Source: a virus. From it: 40,032 nucleotides of DNA. Position numbers and translations under genes: made by a program. Positions 6,773 to 13,410 of the stretch are shown here, one piece after another. The stretch's first letter is position 1. Each line of letters starts with the position of its first letter. The DNA is taken from positions 1-40,032 of the IMG/VR virus record IMGVR_UViG_3300046809_000477; one strand, given 5' to 3'. The notes beneath the pieces are model-generated. The model saw nothing but the letters and a program-made list of their open reading frames with translations. It made no database searches and was not told where the DNA came from.

Positions 6773-7633
6773 GTGATAGAGGCAACAGGGGACAACGTCG
6801 ACCCCCACGAGGACGAGGACGCCCCCGAGGACTCCGACGCCGTCATCGAATCCGTCCTGATGGACATGGTGGAGCGCGGAGAGCTGGAATGGGGCTGGGA
6901 TGAGGCCTCCGGTGGCCCAGTCTTCTGGAGCCCCGACGAGGAAGCACCCCCACACGCCCCGGAACCAGCACACGCAGCGCCCCGGCCTCGACGGTCGCGG
7001 TTCCGCAATTCCGCAGTCGTGGTCCTAGCGGCGCTGGTCACACCGCTCGTTGTGGCCATGGCTGCTTCCGAGGTCTCGGAGGGCCACAGAACTCCGATCT
7101 CACAAGGGGATCACGATGGGAACCAGCAGCCCACCGTCCCCGCCGCAAAGCAGTCGCAGGTAGCCCTGCAGCGCACCGCGTTCGTCAGACCCTCCAGCGC
7201 TGTGCCAGCTTCTGGACGCGGACCGGTGCTGCCCTCCAGTACCCCCACCCCCGCGCCTGCCAAGGCTTCTCCGCCCCCCGCGCCTACCGCGTCGCCGAGC
7301 CTGACTCCCGCTGCAGCGCCAACGGTTTCGGTGGCTGCTGCTCCCTCGGCGGCACCGACCACAGCACCTACGCCCCCCGTTGAGGTCACCCCGAGCCCGT
7401 CGGTACCAGCGACCACAACACCGGAGCCCAAACCCACCGGACGTCACCGAAAGAGGCCAGCTACGCACCGTGTCGACGAGGCGTGTGACCCTATCTCCCC
7501 GAAGGACCTGCTGCACCACAAGTTTGGGGCGTGGGCGGGCGTGGTACCCCCGTCGGAGAAGACAGAGAGGTACAGGCTGTTCGACGGGGCCGGGCGTACT
7601 TTGAGTGCTTTCAACGTTGTGGCCGTGTCGTAG
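6773..7633 (+). CDS. Single-pass membrane protein with Pro/Ala/Thr-rich stalk, 286 aa
   Basis: GTG start at 6773 behind a G-rich binding site. The N-terminal 75 residues are acidic and cytoplasmic. Arg-rich residues precede a hydrophobic helix at about 80-97, predicting N-in/C-out topology. Residues 115-225 are a low-complexity Pro/Ala/Thr/Ser stalk, and 225-286 form a small extracellular domain. It lies 60 nt after the secreted peptide gene, so it may belong to the same module, for example as an anchor, transporter partner or sensor. That role is speculative. Confidence 0.65.
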   Translation: MIEATGDNVDPHEDEDAPEDSDAVIESVLMDMVERGELEWGWDEASGGPVFWSPDEEAPPHAPEPAHAAPRPRRSRFRNSAVVVLAALVTPLVVAMAASEVSEGHRTPISQGDHDGNQQPTVPAAKQSQVALQRTAFVRPSSAVPASGRGPVLPSSTPTPAPAKASPPPAPTASPSLTPAAAPTVSVAAAPSAAPTTAPTPPVEVTPSPSVPATTTPEPKPTGRHRKRPATHRVDEACDPISPKDLLHHKFGAWAGVVPPSEKTERYRLFDGAGRTLSAFNVVAVS

Positions 7634-7647
7634 CGGTTTGGAAACGC

Positions 7648-7677
7648 TTGACAGAACCGATAAGGGGAGAGCAATAT
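7648..7677 (+). promoter_or_regulatory. Candidate promoter for the Lsr2-like gene
   Basis: TTGACA at 7648-7653 with an 18-nt spacer to CAATAT at 7672-7677, 61 nt upstream of the ATG at 7739. Confidence 0.5.
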
Positions 7678-7738
7678 TGCGGTGGTGGCTGCGTAGCCGC
7701 TCCGGCGCGCGTTCGTGCCGTTCCTAAGGAGTTGCCCG

Positions 7739-8110
7739 ATGGCAGACATCATCAGCAAGGCTTGCGATTTCAAGGTCCTAAGGCGGAAGAAGACAGAAGC
7801 TTGCGGTCTTCCGGTGCCGAACAATGAGCCGACTCCTGTCACTGTGGGCACCACCCGCTACCTCATGGACCTGTGCGCGAAGCACCAGGAGTCACTGATC
7901 GCTGCCCTGCAGCCGTACACGAGCATCGCCAGCGACACCCAGCAGCGGAACGGTACGGCGGTCCGAAAGGCGATCCAGGGTGCGGACGGCAGGCCGTTCA
8001 CCACCAAGGACGTTCGGCTCTGGCTGCAGGCGCAGGGTCGCGAGGTTCCGGAGGCTGGTCGGCTGCCGCAGGCCCTGCTCGTGGAGTACCAGGAAGCCCA
8101 CGGCGGCTGA
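7739..8110 (+). CDS. Lsr2-like DNA-binding protein, 123 aa
   Basis: ATG at 7739 has AAGGAG at 7726; an upstream in-frame GTG at 7715 is less likely. The last 45 residues resemble the C-terminal DNA-binding (AT-hook-like helical) domain of Lsr2: a Val-Arg-x-Trp-like helix, a Gly-Arg-x-Val turn, then Gly-Arg-Leu-Pro and a final helix. The N-terminal half differs from the usual Lsr2 oligomerisation domain and has three cysteines. Lsr2 silences AT-rich foreign DNA in actinobacteria, so a phage version could silence, compete with, or poison the host protein. It has its own promoter and terminator. Confidence 0.6.
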   Translation: MADIISKACDFKVLRRKKTEACGLPVPNNEPTPVTVGTTRYLMDLCAKHQESLIAALQPYTSIASDTQQRNGTAVRKAIQGADGRPFTTKDVRLWLQAQGREVPEAGRLPQALLVEYQEAHGG

Positions 8111-8129
8111 ATCAGCTAGCCTCGCACCG

Positions 8130-8161
8130 AAGGACCAGGGAGTGGGTGCTCCCTGGTCCTT
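8130..8161 (+). terminator. Rho-independent terminator after the Lsr2-like gene
   Basis: Perfect 13-bp stem AAGGACCAGGGAG / CTCCCTGGTCCTT with a 6-nt loop followed by T-rich sequence. Confidence 0.9.
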
Positions 8162-8255
8162 CTTTGCGTTCAGGGGCCTACCCCCCGACCGTCCCGGCGG
8201 TCCCGGGCAGTGGCCTCATTACAAACCGGGACGTCATAACCGGTAGAAAGGAACC

Positions 8256-8369
8256 ATGACGAACGAGCGAAGCATGAGCCCGGGGCACCTCCCGGCCCTC
8301 GCCATGCCCTCGTTCGCTCCGGCCTCGCAGGCGTACCGCCTCGGCCGTTGCTTGTTCCCCGCCGCCTGA
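8256..8369 (+). CDS. Possible 37-aa micropeptide
   Basis: ATG at 8256 has a strong GAAAGGA 5 nt upstream and an open frame to TGA at 8367. The peptide is Pro/Ala-rich with one Cys and no signal peptide. It fills the otherwise geneless stretch between the terminator at 8161 and the tRNA-Pro promoter. It may be a real small protein or a leader; coding evidence is mainly the ribosome binding site. Confidence 0.4.
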   Translation: MTNERSMSPGHLPALAMPSFAPASQAYRLGRCLFPAA

Positions 8370-8437
8370 GGGCAGCCCAGCGCCATCTGAGAGCGCTCCG
8401 CGTAAGTCCCGGCGGGGGACACTTCTGCCCACGTGCA

Positions 8438-8464
8438 GCAAGATGAGTTGCTACTTCGCTTGAC
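8438..8464. promoter_or_regulatory. Inverted-repeat operator candidate, site 1
   Basis: GCAAG (8438-8442), 16 nt, then CTTGAC (8459-8464), overlapping the -35 of the tRNA/hydrolase promoter. It has the same half-sites and the same 16-nt spacing as the sites at 14649, 26397 and 27823; the left half-site here matches only CAAG. Confidence 0.45.
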
Positions 8465-8490
8465 AATGGGTACGGCCAATACGGTAACGT
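8460..8490 (+). promoter_or_regulatory. Candidate promoter for tRNA-Pro and the riboswitch-controlled hydrolase
   Basis: TTGACA at 8460-8465 with a long 19-nt spacer to TAACGT at 8485-8490, about 50 nt before the tRNA. Confidence 0.5.
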
Positions 8491-8541
8491 CGATAGCGTG
8501 CCGAAGGGGGCCGAGCGAAAGCTCAGCACCTGACGACGCAA

Positions 8542-8615
8542 CGGGATGTAGCTCAGCTTGGTAGAGCGTCCGCTTTGGGAGCGGAAAGTCGCAGGTTCGA
8601 TTCCTGTCATCCCGA
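8542..8615 (+). tRNA. tRNA-Pro (anticodon TGG)
   Basis: Perfect 7-bp acceptor stem (CGGGATG / CATCCCG), a D-arm, a 5-bp anticodon stem TCCGC / GCGGA enclosing loop TTTGGGA (anticodon TGG), and a T-arm with the GGTTCGATTCC core. CCA is not encoded. Confidence 0.95.
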
Positions 8616-8616
8616 C

Positions 8617-8651
8617 TTTGTCCAGACGCCGAACCCTGCTCCTGGACAAAC
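8617..8651 (+). repeat. Inverted repeat between tRNA-Pro and the riboswitch
   Basis: TTTGTCCAG (8617-8625) and CTGGACAAA (8643-8651) can form a hairpin. CCCTGCTC in its loop can alternatively pair with GAGCAGGG in the riboswitch 5' region (near 8667-8674), so the two structures may be exclusive. Confidence 0.55.
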
Positions 8652-8768
8652 TCTGTAATCAACCCCGAGCAGGGGCGGGAGACCGAAACGCAGCACTGGG
8701 GCGAATCCGAGTATTTAGCGGTAGGGAGCGCACTTTCCCGAGCCCGTCACCTAATCTCGCAGGCGCAG
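8650..8768 (+). ncRNA. ydaO-yuaA (c-di-AMP) riboswitch
   Basis: Conserved blocks of the family appear in the right order and spacing: GGGAGACCGA near 8678-8687, GGGGCGAATC near 8698-8707, GTAGGG at 8721-8726, and the diagnostic 3' block CCCGAGCCCGTCACCTAATC followed by CGCAGGCG, ending near 8765. In actinobacteria this riboswitch class controls cell-wall hydrolases and turns expression off when c-di-AMP is high. Here it ends about 14 nt before the start codon of a LysM-NlpC/P60 hydrolase, exactly the expected target. Confidence 0.9.
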
Positions 8769-8778
8769 GAGTGCTCTC

Positions 8779-9432
8779 ATGAACAAGCGGATTGCAGGAC
8801 TCACGCTGGCTGCTGCCCTGGCAGTCATTCCGATTGCCCCTGCGGCGGAGGCGCAGGCACACGCACCCAGCACGTCCCAGTACGCCACTGTCCGGAGCGG
8901 TGACACCCTCAGTGGAATCGCGCTCACCCACCACACCACCTGGGAGCACCTGGCTTCCATCAACCACCTGCTCAACCCCAACCGCATTTACCCCGGGGAG
9001 CGCCTTCTGCTTTCCGGGTCCAGCGGTACCACCCCGAAGCCCAAGCCCAAGCCGAAGCCCAAGCCGACTCCGGCACCCACCTCGGGTTCGAAGGTCGTCG
9101 CCTACGCGGAGACCTTGCGAGGGATCCGCTATGTCTGGGGCGGTGAAAGCCGGTCCGGCTTCGACTGCAGTGGACTCACCCAGTACGTGTTCGCCCACCT
9201 CGGCAAGCGGATCCCCCGTGTCGCTGACGACCAGTACAGGGCCGCCCAGCACGTCAGCAGCCCGAAGCCGGGCGACCTGGTGTTCGTCCACGACTCCAGC
9301 GGCTACGTCTACCACGTCGCCATCTACGTCAACAGCCACACCTGGCTGGAGGCCGAGCGCCCCGGGCGCGGAGTGGGCCTCTACGCACCCTGGAGCCGTA
9401 GCGTGTCGTACGGCCGCTTCACCGTGAAGTAG
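8779..9432 (+). CDS. Secreted LysM-NlpC/P60 peptidoglycan endopeptidase, 217 aa
   Basis: GCAGGAG precedes the ATG. Residues 1-26 are a signal peptide and about 37-80 a LysM domain (Tyr-Ala-Thr-Val-Arg-Ser-Gly-Asp-Thr-Leu). A Lys-Pro repeat linker spans about 88-100. Residues 105-217 are an NlpC/P60 domain with catalytic Cys130 in Phe-Asp-Cys-Ser-Gly-Leu and His179 in Tyr-His-Val-Ala. The enzyme should cut stem peptides in the cell wall after export. It is controlled by the c-di-AMP riboswitch immediately upstream. The signal peptide makes it unlike most holin-dependent endolysins, and it closely resembles host hydrolases, so host origin is likely. Confidence 0.9.
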   Translation: MNKRIAGLTLAAALAVIPIAPAAEAQAHAPSTSQYATVRSGDTLSGIALTHHTTWEHLASINHLLNPNRIYPGERLLLSGSSGTTPKPKPKPKPKPTPAPTSGSKVVAYAETLRGIRYVWGGESRSGFDCSGLTQYVFAHLGKRIPRVADDQYRAAQHVSSPKPGDLVFVHDSSGYVYHVAIYVNSHTWLEAERPGRGVGLYAPWSRSVSYGRFTVK

Positions 9433-9473
9433 CAATACCGCAAAGGGGGTCGGTACGCTGATCTCCCTGGCAT

Positions 9474-9557
9474 TCCCCGAGTGGCGAAAACGGTAAACGC
9501 AGCGTCCTCAAACGACGCCGTCGAAAGACTTGCGAGTTCGAATCTCGTCTCGGGGAC
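9474..9557 (+). tRNA. tRNA-Leu (anticodon CAA)
   Basis: Acceptor stem TCCCCGA / TCGGGGA, anticodon stem GCGTC / GACGC around loop CTCAAAC (anticodon CAA, reading TTG), a long variable arm typical of class II tRNA, and a GTTCGAATC T-loop. Confidence 0.92.
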
Positions 9558-9573
9558 CGTCTACACTCAGTGC

Positions 9574-9807
9574 ATGGACAAGGTGACAACGCTTCTGCAG
9601 TTCGTTCACAACGACTCGATAATGTCGAATCTGGCAGCAAGCGCGATTACCGCAGTCCTGGCTCTCCTCATCGGCACGACATGGGTCCGCAAACTCCGTG
9701 ATGAACTCCGGGACCACATGACGCTGATCGAGGAGAGCCACCGACTTCTTCACCACGTACACCGCGACGCAGCAGTAGAGCTGGGCCACGACGTACGTAT
9801 TCCCTGA
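9574..9807 (+). CDS. Small membrane protein, 77 aa
   Basis: ATG at 9574 begins 17 nt after tRNA-Leu, with no obvious ribosome binding site. One hydrophobic segment (about residues 21-42) is followed by a charged His/Arg/Glu-rich helix. The stop overlaps the first 7 nt of tRNA-Asn. It could be a holin-like or membrane-accessory protein, but one membrane span and position between tRNAs do not prove it. Confidence 0.55.
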   Translation: MDKVTTLLQFVHNDSIMSNLAASAITAVLALLIGTTWVRKLRDELRDHMTLIEESHRLLHHVHRDAAVELGHDVRIP

Positions 9808-9873
9808 TAGCTCAATTGGCAGAGCTGCGGATTGTTAATCCGTGCGTTCCTGGTTCGAGTCCAGGTCGGGGAG
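9801..9873 (+). tRNA. tRNA-Asn (anticodon GTT)
   Basis: Acceptor stem TCCCTGA / TCGGGGA (with one T-G pair), D-loop with TTGGCAGA, anticodon stem GCGGA / TCCGT with loop TTGTTAA (anticodon GTT), and T-loop GTTCGAGTCC. Confidence 0.93.
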
Positions 9874-9968
9874 CGGGGACTAACTGGTGGGTAGCAGTCC
9901 TCCCCTTAAACCTATCCCACCCGCATTTTCCGGTACTGCGTGACAGGCCGGTACATACTGCATCCCGG

Positions 9969-10250
9969 CTATCGGTTCGTCAGCGCGTAGGCCAGCAGGG
10001 CCGCGAAGGGGAGAAGTACCCCCAGGGCAGGCCAGCGTGCGGAGAACAGTGCCAGCAGCGCGGTCATACCCCACGCAAGGTACTTGACGTCCAGGACAGT
10101 GCCCTGACCGGCCCTCGCAGCCTCCTCCAGCTCCTCCTGGGGCACATTGCGACCGTGGTCCGTATCCAGGTGGTGCTGTCGTTCGACGGCCAGCTCGACG
10201 TCGTCGTGGGCCTCCACGAAGTCATGGCAGGCCTCGCACATCCAGATCAC
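9969..10250 (-). CDS. Membrane protein with N-terminal Cys/His motif, 93 aa
   Basis: GTG start at 10250 with AAGGAGG upstream on the minus strand. The N-terminus has Cys-Glu-Ala-Cys-His followed by further His residues, possibly a small metal-binding unit. The C-terminal 40 residues contain one or two hydrophobic helices. It is transcribed leftward, opposite to the neighbouring tRNAs. Unrecognised. Confidence 0.65.
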   Translation of the reverse strand: MIWMCEACHDFVEAHDDVELAVERQHHLDTDHGRNVPQEELEEAARAGQGTVLDVKYLAWGMTALLALFSARWPALGVLLPFAALLAYALTNR

Positions 10251-10272
10251 TGCGTACCTCCTTGCGGGTACT

Positions 10273-10310
10273 GAAAGACCCCGACCGCTTCTCAGTGGCC
10301 GGGGTCTTTC
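10273..10310 (-). terminator. Terminator of the leftward beta protein gene
   Basis: GAAAGACCCCG / CGGGGTCTTTC stem just beyond the stop of the gene at 10320, in the right orientation for leftward transcription. Confidence 0.85.
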
Positions 10311-10319
10311 TCTGTTCGA

Positions 10320-10739
10320 TCAGCGAGCCGCGAAGACCAGGCTCACGTTCGGGTTGGCCGCCGAGGTGCCCAGGGCGGTGGTCAGCGAGATGGTGTCGCC
10401 CGCGCTGTAGGACGCCAGAGGCGAGACGTTGTTCACGCCGCCCGCGCTGCCGGGGTACTGGGTGCCGGACTGGTCGGTCCACGCACCGGCCGCCGCGTTG
10501 ACGCCGACGTACGGGTTGACGATGCCCAGGCTGGCCTTGGTGGCGGAGGCCGCCACGGTGGCCAGGGCCGACGCTCCCGCGCTCGCACCGTTCTTGTTGA
10601 CCTGGACGGTCGATGCGGTGCTACCGGCGGTACCGAGGTTGACGTAGACAGCGACCAGATCCGCGTTGGCCGGTACCGGCAGCGCGGTGGCCACGTCTGC
10701 GGAGGTGAGAACGAAAACGTTCCCGCCGAGTGAACTCAT
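10320..10739 (-). CDS. Ala/Gly/Ser/Thr-rich beta protein, possible virion decoration protein, 139 aa
   Basis: AAGGAG lies 6 nt before the ATG. The sequence is low in charge and rich in Ala, Gly, Ser, Thr and Val, with alternating beta-like strands. It lacks a signal peptide and has almost no Lys or Arg. This composition is common in phage capsid decoration and fibre proteins. It is a single-gene leftward unit with its own strong terminator, far from the head genes, which suggests high, separately timed expression. The virion role is inference. Confidence 0.6.
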   Translation of the reverse strand: MSSLGGNVFVLTSADVATALPVPANADLVAVYVNLGTAGSTASTVQVNKNGASAGASALATVAASATKASLGIVNPYVGVNAAAGAWTDQSGTQYPGSAGGVNNVSPLASYSAGDTISLTTALGTSAANPNVSLVFAAR

Positions 10740-10866
10740 GAGGACTCCTTGATATTGGTTCTGAACCGCTACTAAGTGTACGGGCAGCAGGTCGGGGCCC
10801 TGTATGTCAAGGAGTTTGACGATGTTCAGTTCGGAAGTGACGACTCGTGACTATTGAAGTCAGATG

Positions 10867-10895
10867 TTGATCCGAAGCGATAACACTGATACGGT
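10867..10895 (+). promoter_or_regulatory. Candidate promoter of the metallophosphoesterase operon
   Basis: TTGATC (10867-10872), 17-nt spacer, TACGGT (10890-10895), 61 nt before the gene start. Confidence 0.5.
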
Positions 10896-10955
10896 TCTGC
10901 GAGTCGGGAGGGAATCCCTCCGGGCACCGCCGCACCTGGATCGGAAGGCACTTCT

Positions 10956-12182
10956 TTGAGCACACTGGCCGAGAACGAGGACATCGACTGGGTTCGGGAG
11001 ATCCTCATGGACCCGAACGTGGGGCACAAGCAGGCCGCCGACGACCTGACCTTCAACGACGTCGAGACCACGGAGTCGTCCGTCCGCCGCTGGCGCACGA
11101 AGAACGGCTACAAGCGCGCGGTCCTGGTGTCGATCGGAGCCAAGTCGCTTCATACCGAGCCCGCGCAGGGCGAAGACGAGGCAGTGGCCGACGAGACCAC
11201 CGAGCGCATCGCGGCCCTGGAGGCGGACAACCGGCGGCTGTTCAAGGCGTACAGCAAGGCGAAGGCGCGCGGGGACGAGTACATCGACGCCGTCTACCGC
11301 GCTGCCACCGACGCGGCCCGCTACGTGGGGGAGACCGAGTACACCACGCCGTGGAAGGTCTCCCGGAACAACAGCCCCGAGGTCGCCCTGTGGCATATGA
11401 CGGACTGGCAGGGCGGTAAGCGCACCGAGACCTACGACCGTCAGATCATGCGCCACCGGGTCGGCAAGTACGTCGACAAGGCGCACGCGATCACCGAGAT
11501 CCAGCGGGCCGACCACCCTGTCGACGAGGCCGTGCTGCTGTTCACCGGGGACATGGTCGAGGGCGTCGGGATCTTCCCGGGCCAGGTCTGGGAGTTGGAC
11601 GGCACGCTCTACGAGCAGATGTTCGACGTCGCCGACCTGATGATCTGGACCATCCGACAGGCCCTCGGCATGTACAAGACGGTCCGTGTCGTCGCCGAAT
11701 ACGGCAACCACGGCCGCCTGGGCAAGAAGGGCGACGGCATCAAGGCGTCCGACAACGTGGACCGCATGGTCTACAACATCGTCCGCCAGCGACTGGCCGA
11801 CGAGTCGCGCCTGGTCGACTTCCAGACCTCCGGCGACTGGTACCAGCACTTCACCATCGGCAACTACACCGCCATGGCGATCCACGGCGACGAGATCAAG
11901 TCGTTCGGCGGCAACATCCCCGCCTACGGCATCCTGCGCAAGGCCAACCAGTGGGCCTCTGGCGTCCTCCCGGCATTCCGTGACCTCTACATCGGCCACT
12001 ACCACCAGTCGATGCAGTTGCAGTTGGCCAACGGCGGCTCGGTCTTCATGACCGGCAGCCCGGAGTCGGACAACATCTACGCCCACGAGTTCGTTGCCGC
12101 GACCGGAGACCCCTCCCAGCGCCTGCACTTCATCAACCCGGACAAGGGACGCGTTACCTCCGAGTACCGCGTCTGGCTCTGA
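10956..12182 (+). CDS. Calcineurin-like metallophosphoesterase, 408 aa
   Basis: The N-terminal 70 residues look like a helix-turn-helix or small-terminase-like adaptor. The remainder carries the metallophosphoesterase set: Asp150 in His-Met-Thr-Asp-Trp, Gly-Asp199, Gly-Asn251-His252, Ile-His-Gly-Asp, and Gly-His348-Tyr-His350. The third motif reads Gly-Asn-His-Gly rather than the common Gly-Asn-His-Asp/Glu. Relatives include Mre11/SbcD-like nucleases, so DNA repair or processing is plausible, but the substrate is unknown. The LHT motif occurs in frame at 11148-11155. GGAAGG precedes the start. Confidence 0.75.
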   Translation: MSTLAENEDIDWVREILMDPNVGHKQAADDLTFNDVETTESSVRRWRTKNGYKRAVLVSIGAKSLHTEPAQGEDEAVADETTERIAALEADNRRLFKAYSKAKARGDEYIDAVYRAATDAARYVGETEYTTPWKVSRNNSPEVALWHMTDWQGGKRTETYDRQIMRHRVGKYVDKAHAITEIQRADHPVDEAVLLFTGDMVEGVGIFPGQVWELDGTLYEQMFDVADLMIWTIRQALGMYKTVRVVAEYGNHGRLGKKGDGIKASDNVDRMVYNIVRQRLADESRLVDFQTSGDWYQHFTIGNYTAMAIHGDEIKSFGGNIPAYGILRKANQWASGVLPAFRDLYIGHYHQSMQLQLANGGSVFMTGSPESDNIYAHEFVAATGDPSQRLHFINPDKGRVTSEYRVWL

Positions 12183-12201
12183 CCACCCCAAGGAGAACCA
12201 C

Positions 12202-12474
12202 ATGTCTTCCATTCGCACCCTCATCCACGACGTCGATGGCGACTACCTGCACGCCAGGGATCTGATCACCCATCTGCTCCGGTCCCGGGACGACGCACAC
12301 GCAGCCGGTGACAGGGCCTCCGCGTCCGCACTCGACCGGGTCATCGTCAACATCGCCACGCCGCTGATGCTGCGTGACCGCTTCCAGCCGCTGCCGGAGC
12401 ACCAGAGCGAGGAGGCCCCCTCCAACGTCGTGCCGCTTCATACCGAGCAGGAGACCCCTGTTGCGCACGCGTAG
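12202..12474 (+). CDS. Hypothetical helical protein, 90 aa
   Basis: AAGGAG lies 7 nt before the ATG. Residues 1-65 are predicted helical with alternating charged and hydrophobic residues. CTTCATAC (12436-12443) encodes Leu-His-Thr in the disordered C-terminal tail. It overlaps the next gene by 14 nt. Unrecognised. Confidence 0.75.
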   Translation: MSSIRTLIHDVDGDYLHARDLITHLLRSRDDAHAAGDRASASALDRVIVNIATPLMLRDRFQPLPEHQSEEAPSNVVPLHTEQETPVAHA

Positions 12475-12661
12475 GGACAACAGCCTCTGGAAGGTCCGGG
12501 TCCTGATAAAGGACGCGGGCCACGAGAACTGGAAGGCGAAGACCTTCTTCTACAGCCGCGAGGTCTTCGCCAAGCGCTGGCTGGAACGCGCGGAGACCGT
12601 CGACGGCCTGCGCATCGACTTCTACGGCAAGTACAACCTGGAGGAAGACAGTGTCGCGTAA
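12461..12661 (+). CDS. Hypothetical protein, 66 aa
   Basis: TTG start at 12461 inside the previous gene, with CAGGAG 8-14 nt upstream. A basic N-terminus is followed by a mixed alpha/beta pattern. It overlaps the next gene by 11 nt, keeping the tightly packed operon layout. Unrecognised. Confidence 0.65.
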   Translation: MRTRRDNSLWKVRVLIKDAGHENWKAKTFFYSREVFAKRWLERAETVDGLRIDFYGKYNLEEDSVA

Positions 12662-12896
12662 GACCGAGACGACCGAGGTCGTCTACAGCGAGAAGTTCAA
12701 GGACGAATGGCAGGAGGTCCACAAGACCGTCACCACGGTGACCACCATCATCGAGCGGGACGACGCGGGATACCCCTACACCCCCTGGCCGACCTCTCCC
12801 TCGTGGCGCGTCGGACGTCCCGGCGACTACATGTCCTGGTACTCCTCCCACGGCGCGGTCCCGGCGTACAAGAAGCCGGTGGCGAAGGATGAGTAA
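12651..12896 (+). CDS. Hypothetical protein, 81 aa
   Basis: GTG start at 12651 with GGAGGAAG upstream. Thr/Val-rich beta-like first half and an aromatic, Pro-rich second half. No membrane segment. Overlaps the next start at 12889. Unrecognised. Confidence 0.7.
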   Translation: MSRKTETTEVVYSEKFKDEWQEVHKTVTTVTTIIERDDAGYPYTPWPTSPSWRVGRPGDYMSWYSSHGAVPAYKKPVAKDE

Positions 12897-13377
12897 CCCG
12901 CCGGTCGGATCCTACGGCGTCACCGCGACCGGTGGATTCATCGGATGGGCGATCCGGCTGCTGACGTTCTCCCGCTACAACCACGCCTTCATCGTTGGCC
13001 CCCGGGGCTTCATCGTCGAGGCGCAGCCCGGCGGGGCGCGGATCGGGCACATCAGCAAGTACCCGAACGCTCGCTACAACCTTCATACCGTGCTCCCCGA
13101 GGGTGTGGGGGAGCAGATCTGGCGGACGGCGCTGGGGTTCACCACCGCCAACAACGGCAAGGGCATCGGCTACGGCTGGCTCGACGACGTCGCGCTCGGC
13201 CTGCGGTTCTTCGGGATCTGGATTCCGTGGATCAACGAGCGGATCGCCCGGCAGGACCGGCTGCAGTGCGCCCAACTCGTCGACCTGGCCTACAGCCGGA
13301 ACGGCGTGACTCTTTTCGAGAACAAGCAGCCGCTGGCCGTCGATCCCGGGGACCTCGCGGAACTGCAGGCTGCCTAG
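12889..13377 (+). CDS. YiiX/YebB-like (permuted NlpC/P60) cysteine hydrolase, 162 aa
   Basis: The order of catalytic residues is that of the permuted papain-like superfamily: His32 in Tyr-Asn-His-Ala comes first, and Cys127 in Gln-Cys-Ala-Gln-Leu comes later. Hydrophobic strands surround both. No signal peptide is visible, so it acts in the cytoplasm or in the virion. Substrates in this group include peptide or amide bonds in wall fragments or lipids; here it is unknown. LHT motif in frame at 13081-13088. Confidence 0.7.
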   Translation: MSNPPVGSYGVTATGGFIGWAIRLLTFSRYNHAFIVGPRGFIVEAQPGGARIGHISKYPNARYNLHTVLPEGVGEQIWRTALGFTTANNGKGIGYGWLDDVALGLRFFGIWIPWINERIARQDRLQCAQLVDLAYSRNGVTLFENKQPLAVDPGDLAELQAA

Positions 13378-13410
13378 ACCACCCCGCACACCACAACCCA
13401 CGGAGAGACA

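Noticed and set aside
8170-8662. Leftward frames of 140-160 codons opposite the tRNA-Pro region
   Set aside because: They run antisense through a clear tRNA and a promoter, lack ribosome binding sites and have implausible compositions.
9020-9080. AAGCCC/AAGCCG repeat tract as a CRISPR or regulatory repeat
   Set aside because: It is the Lys-Pro linker of the LysM-NlpC/P60 protein.
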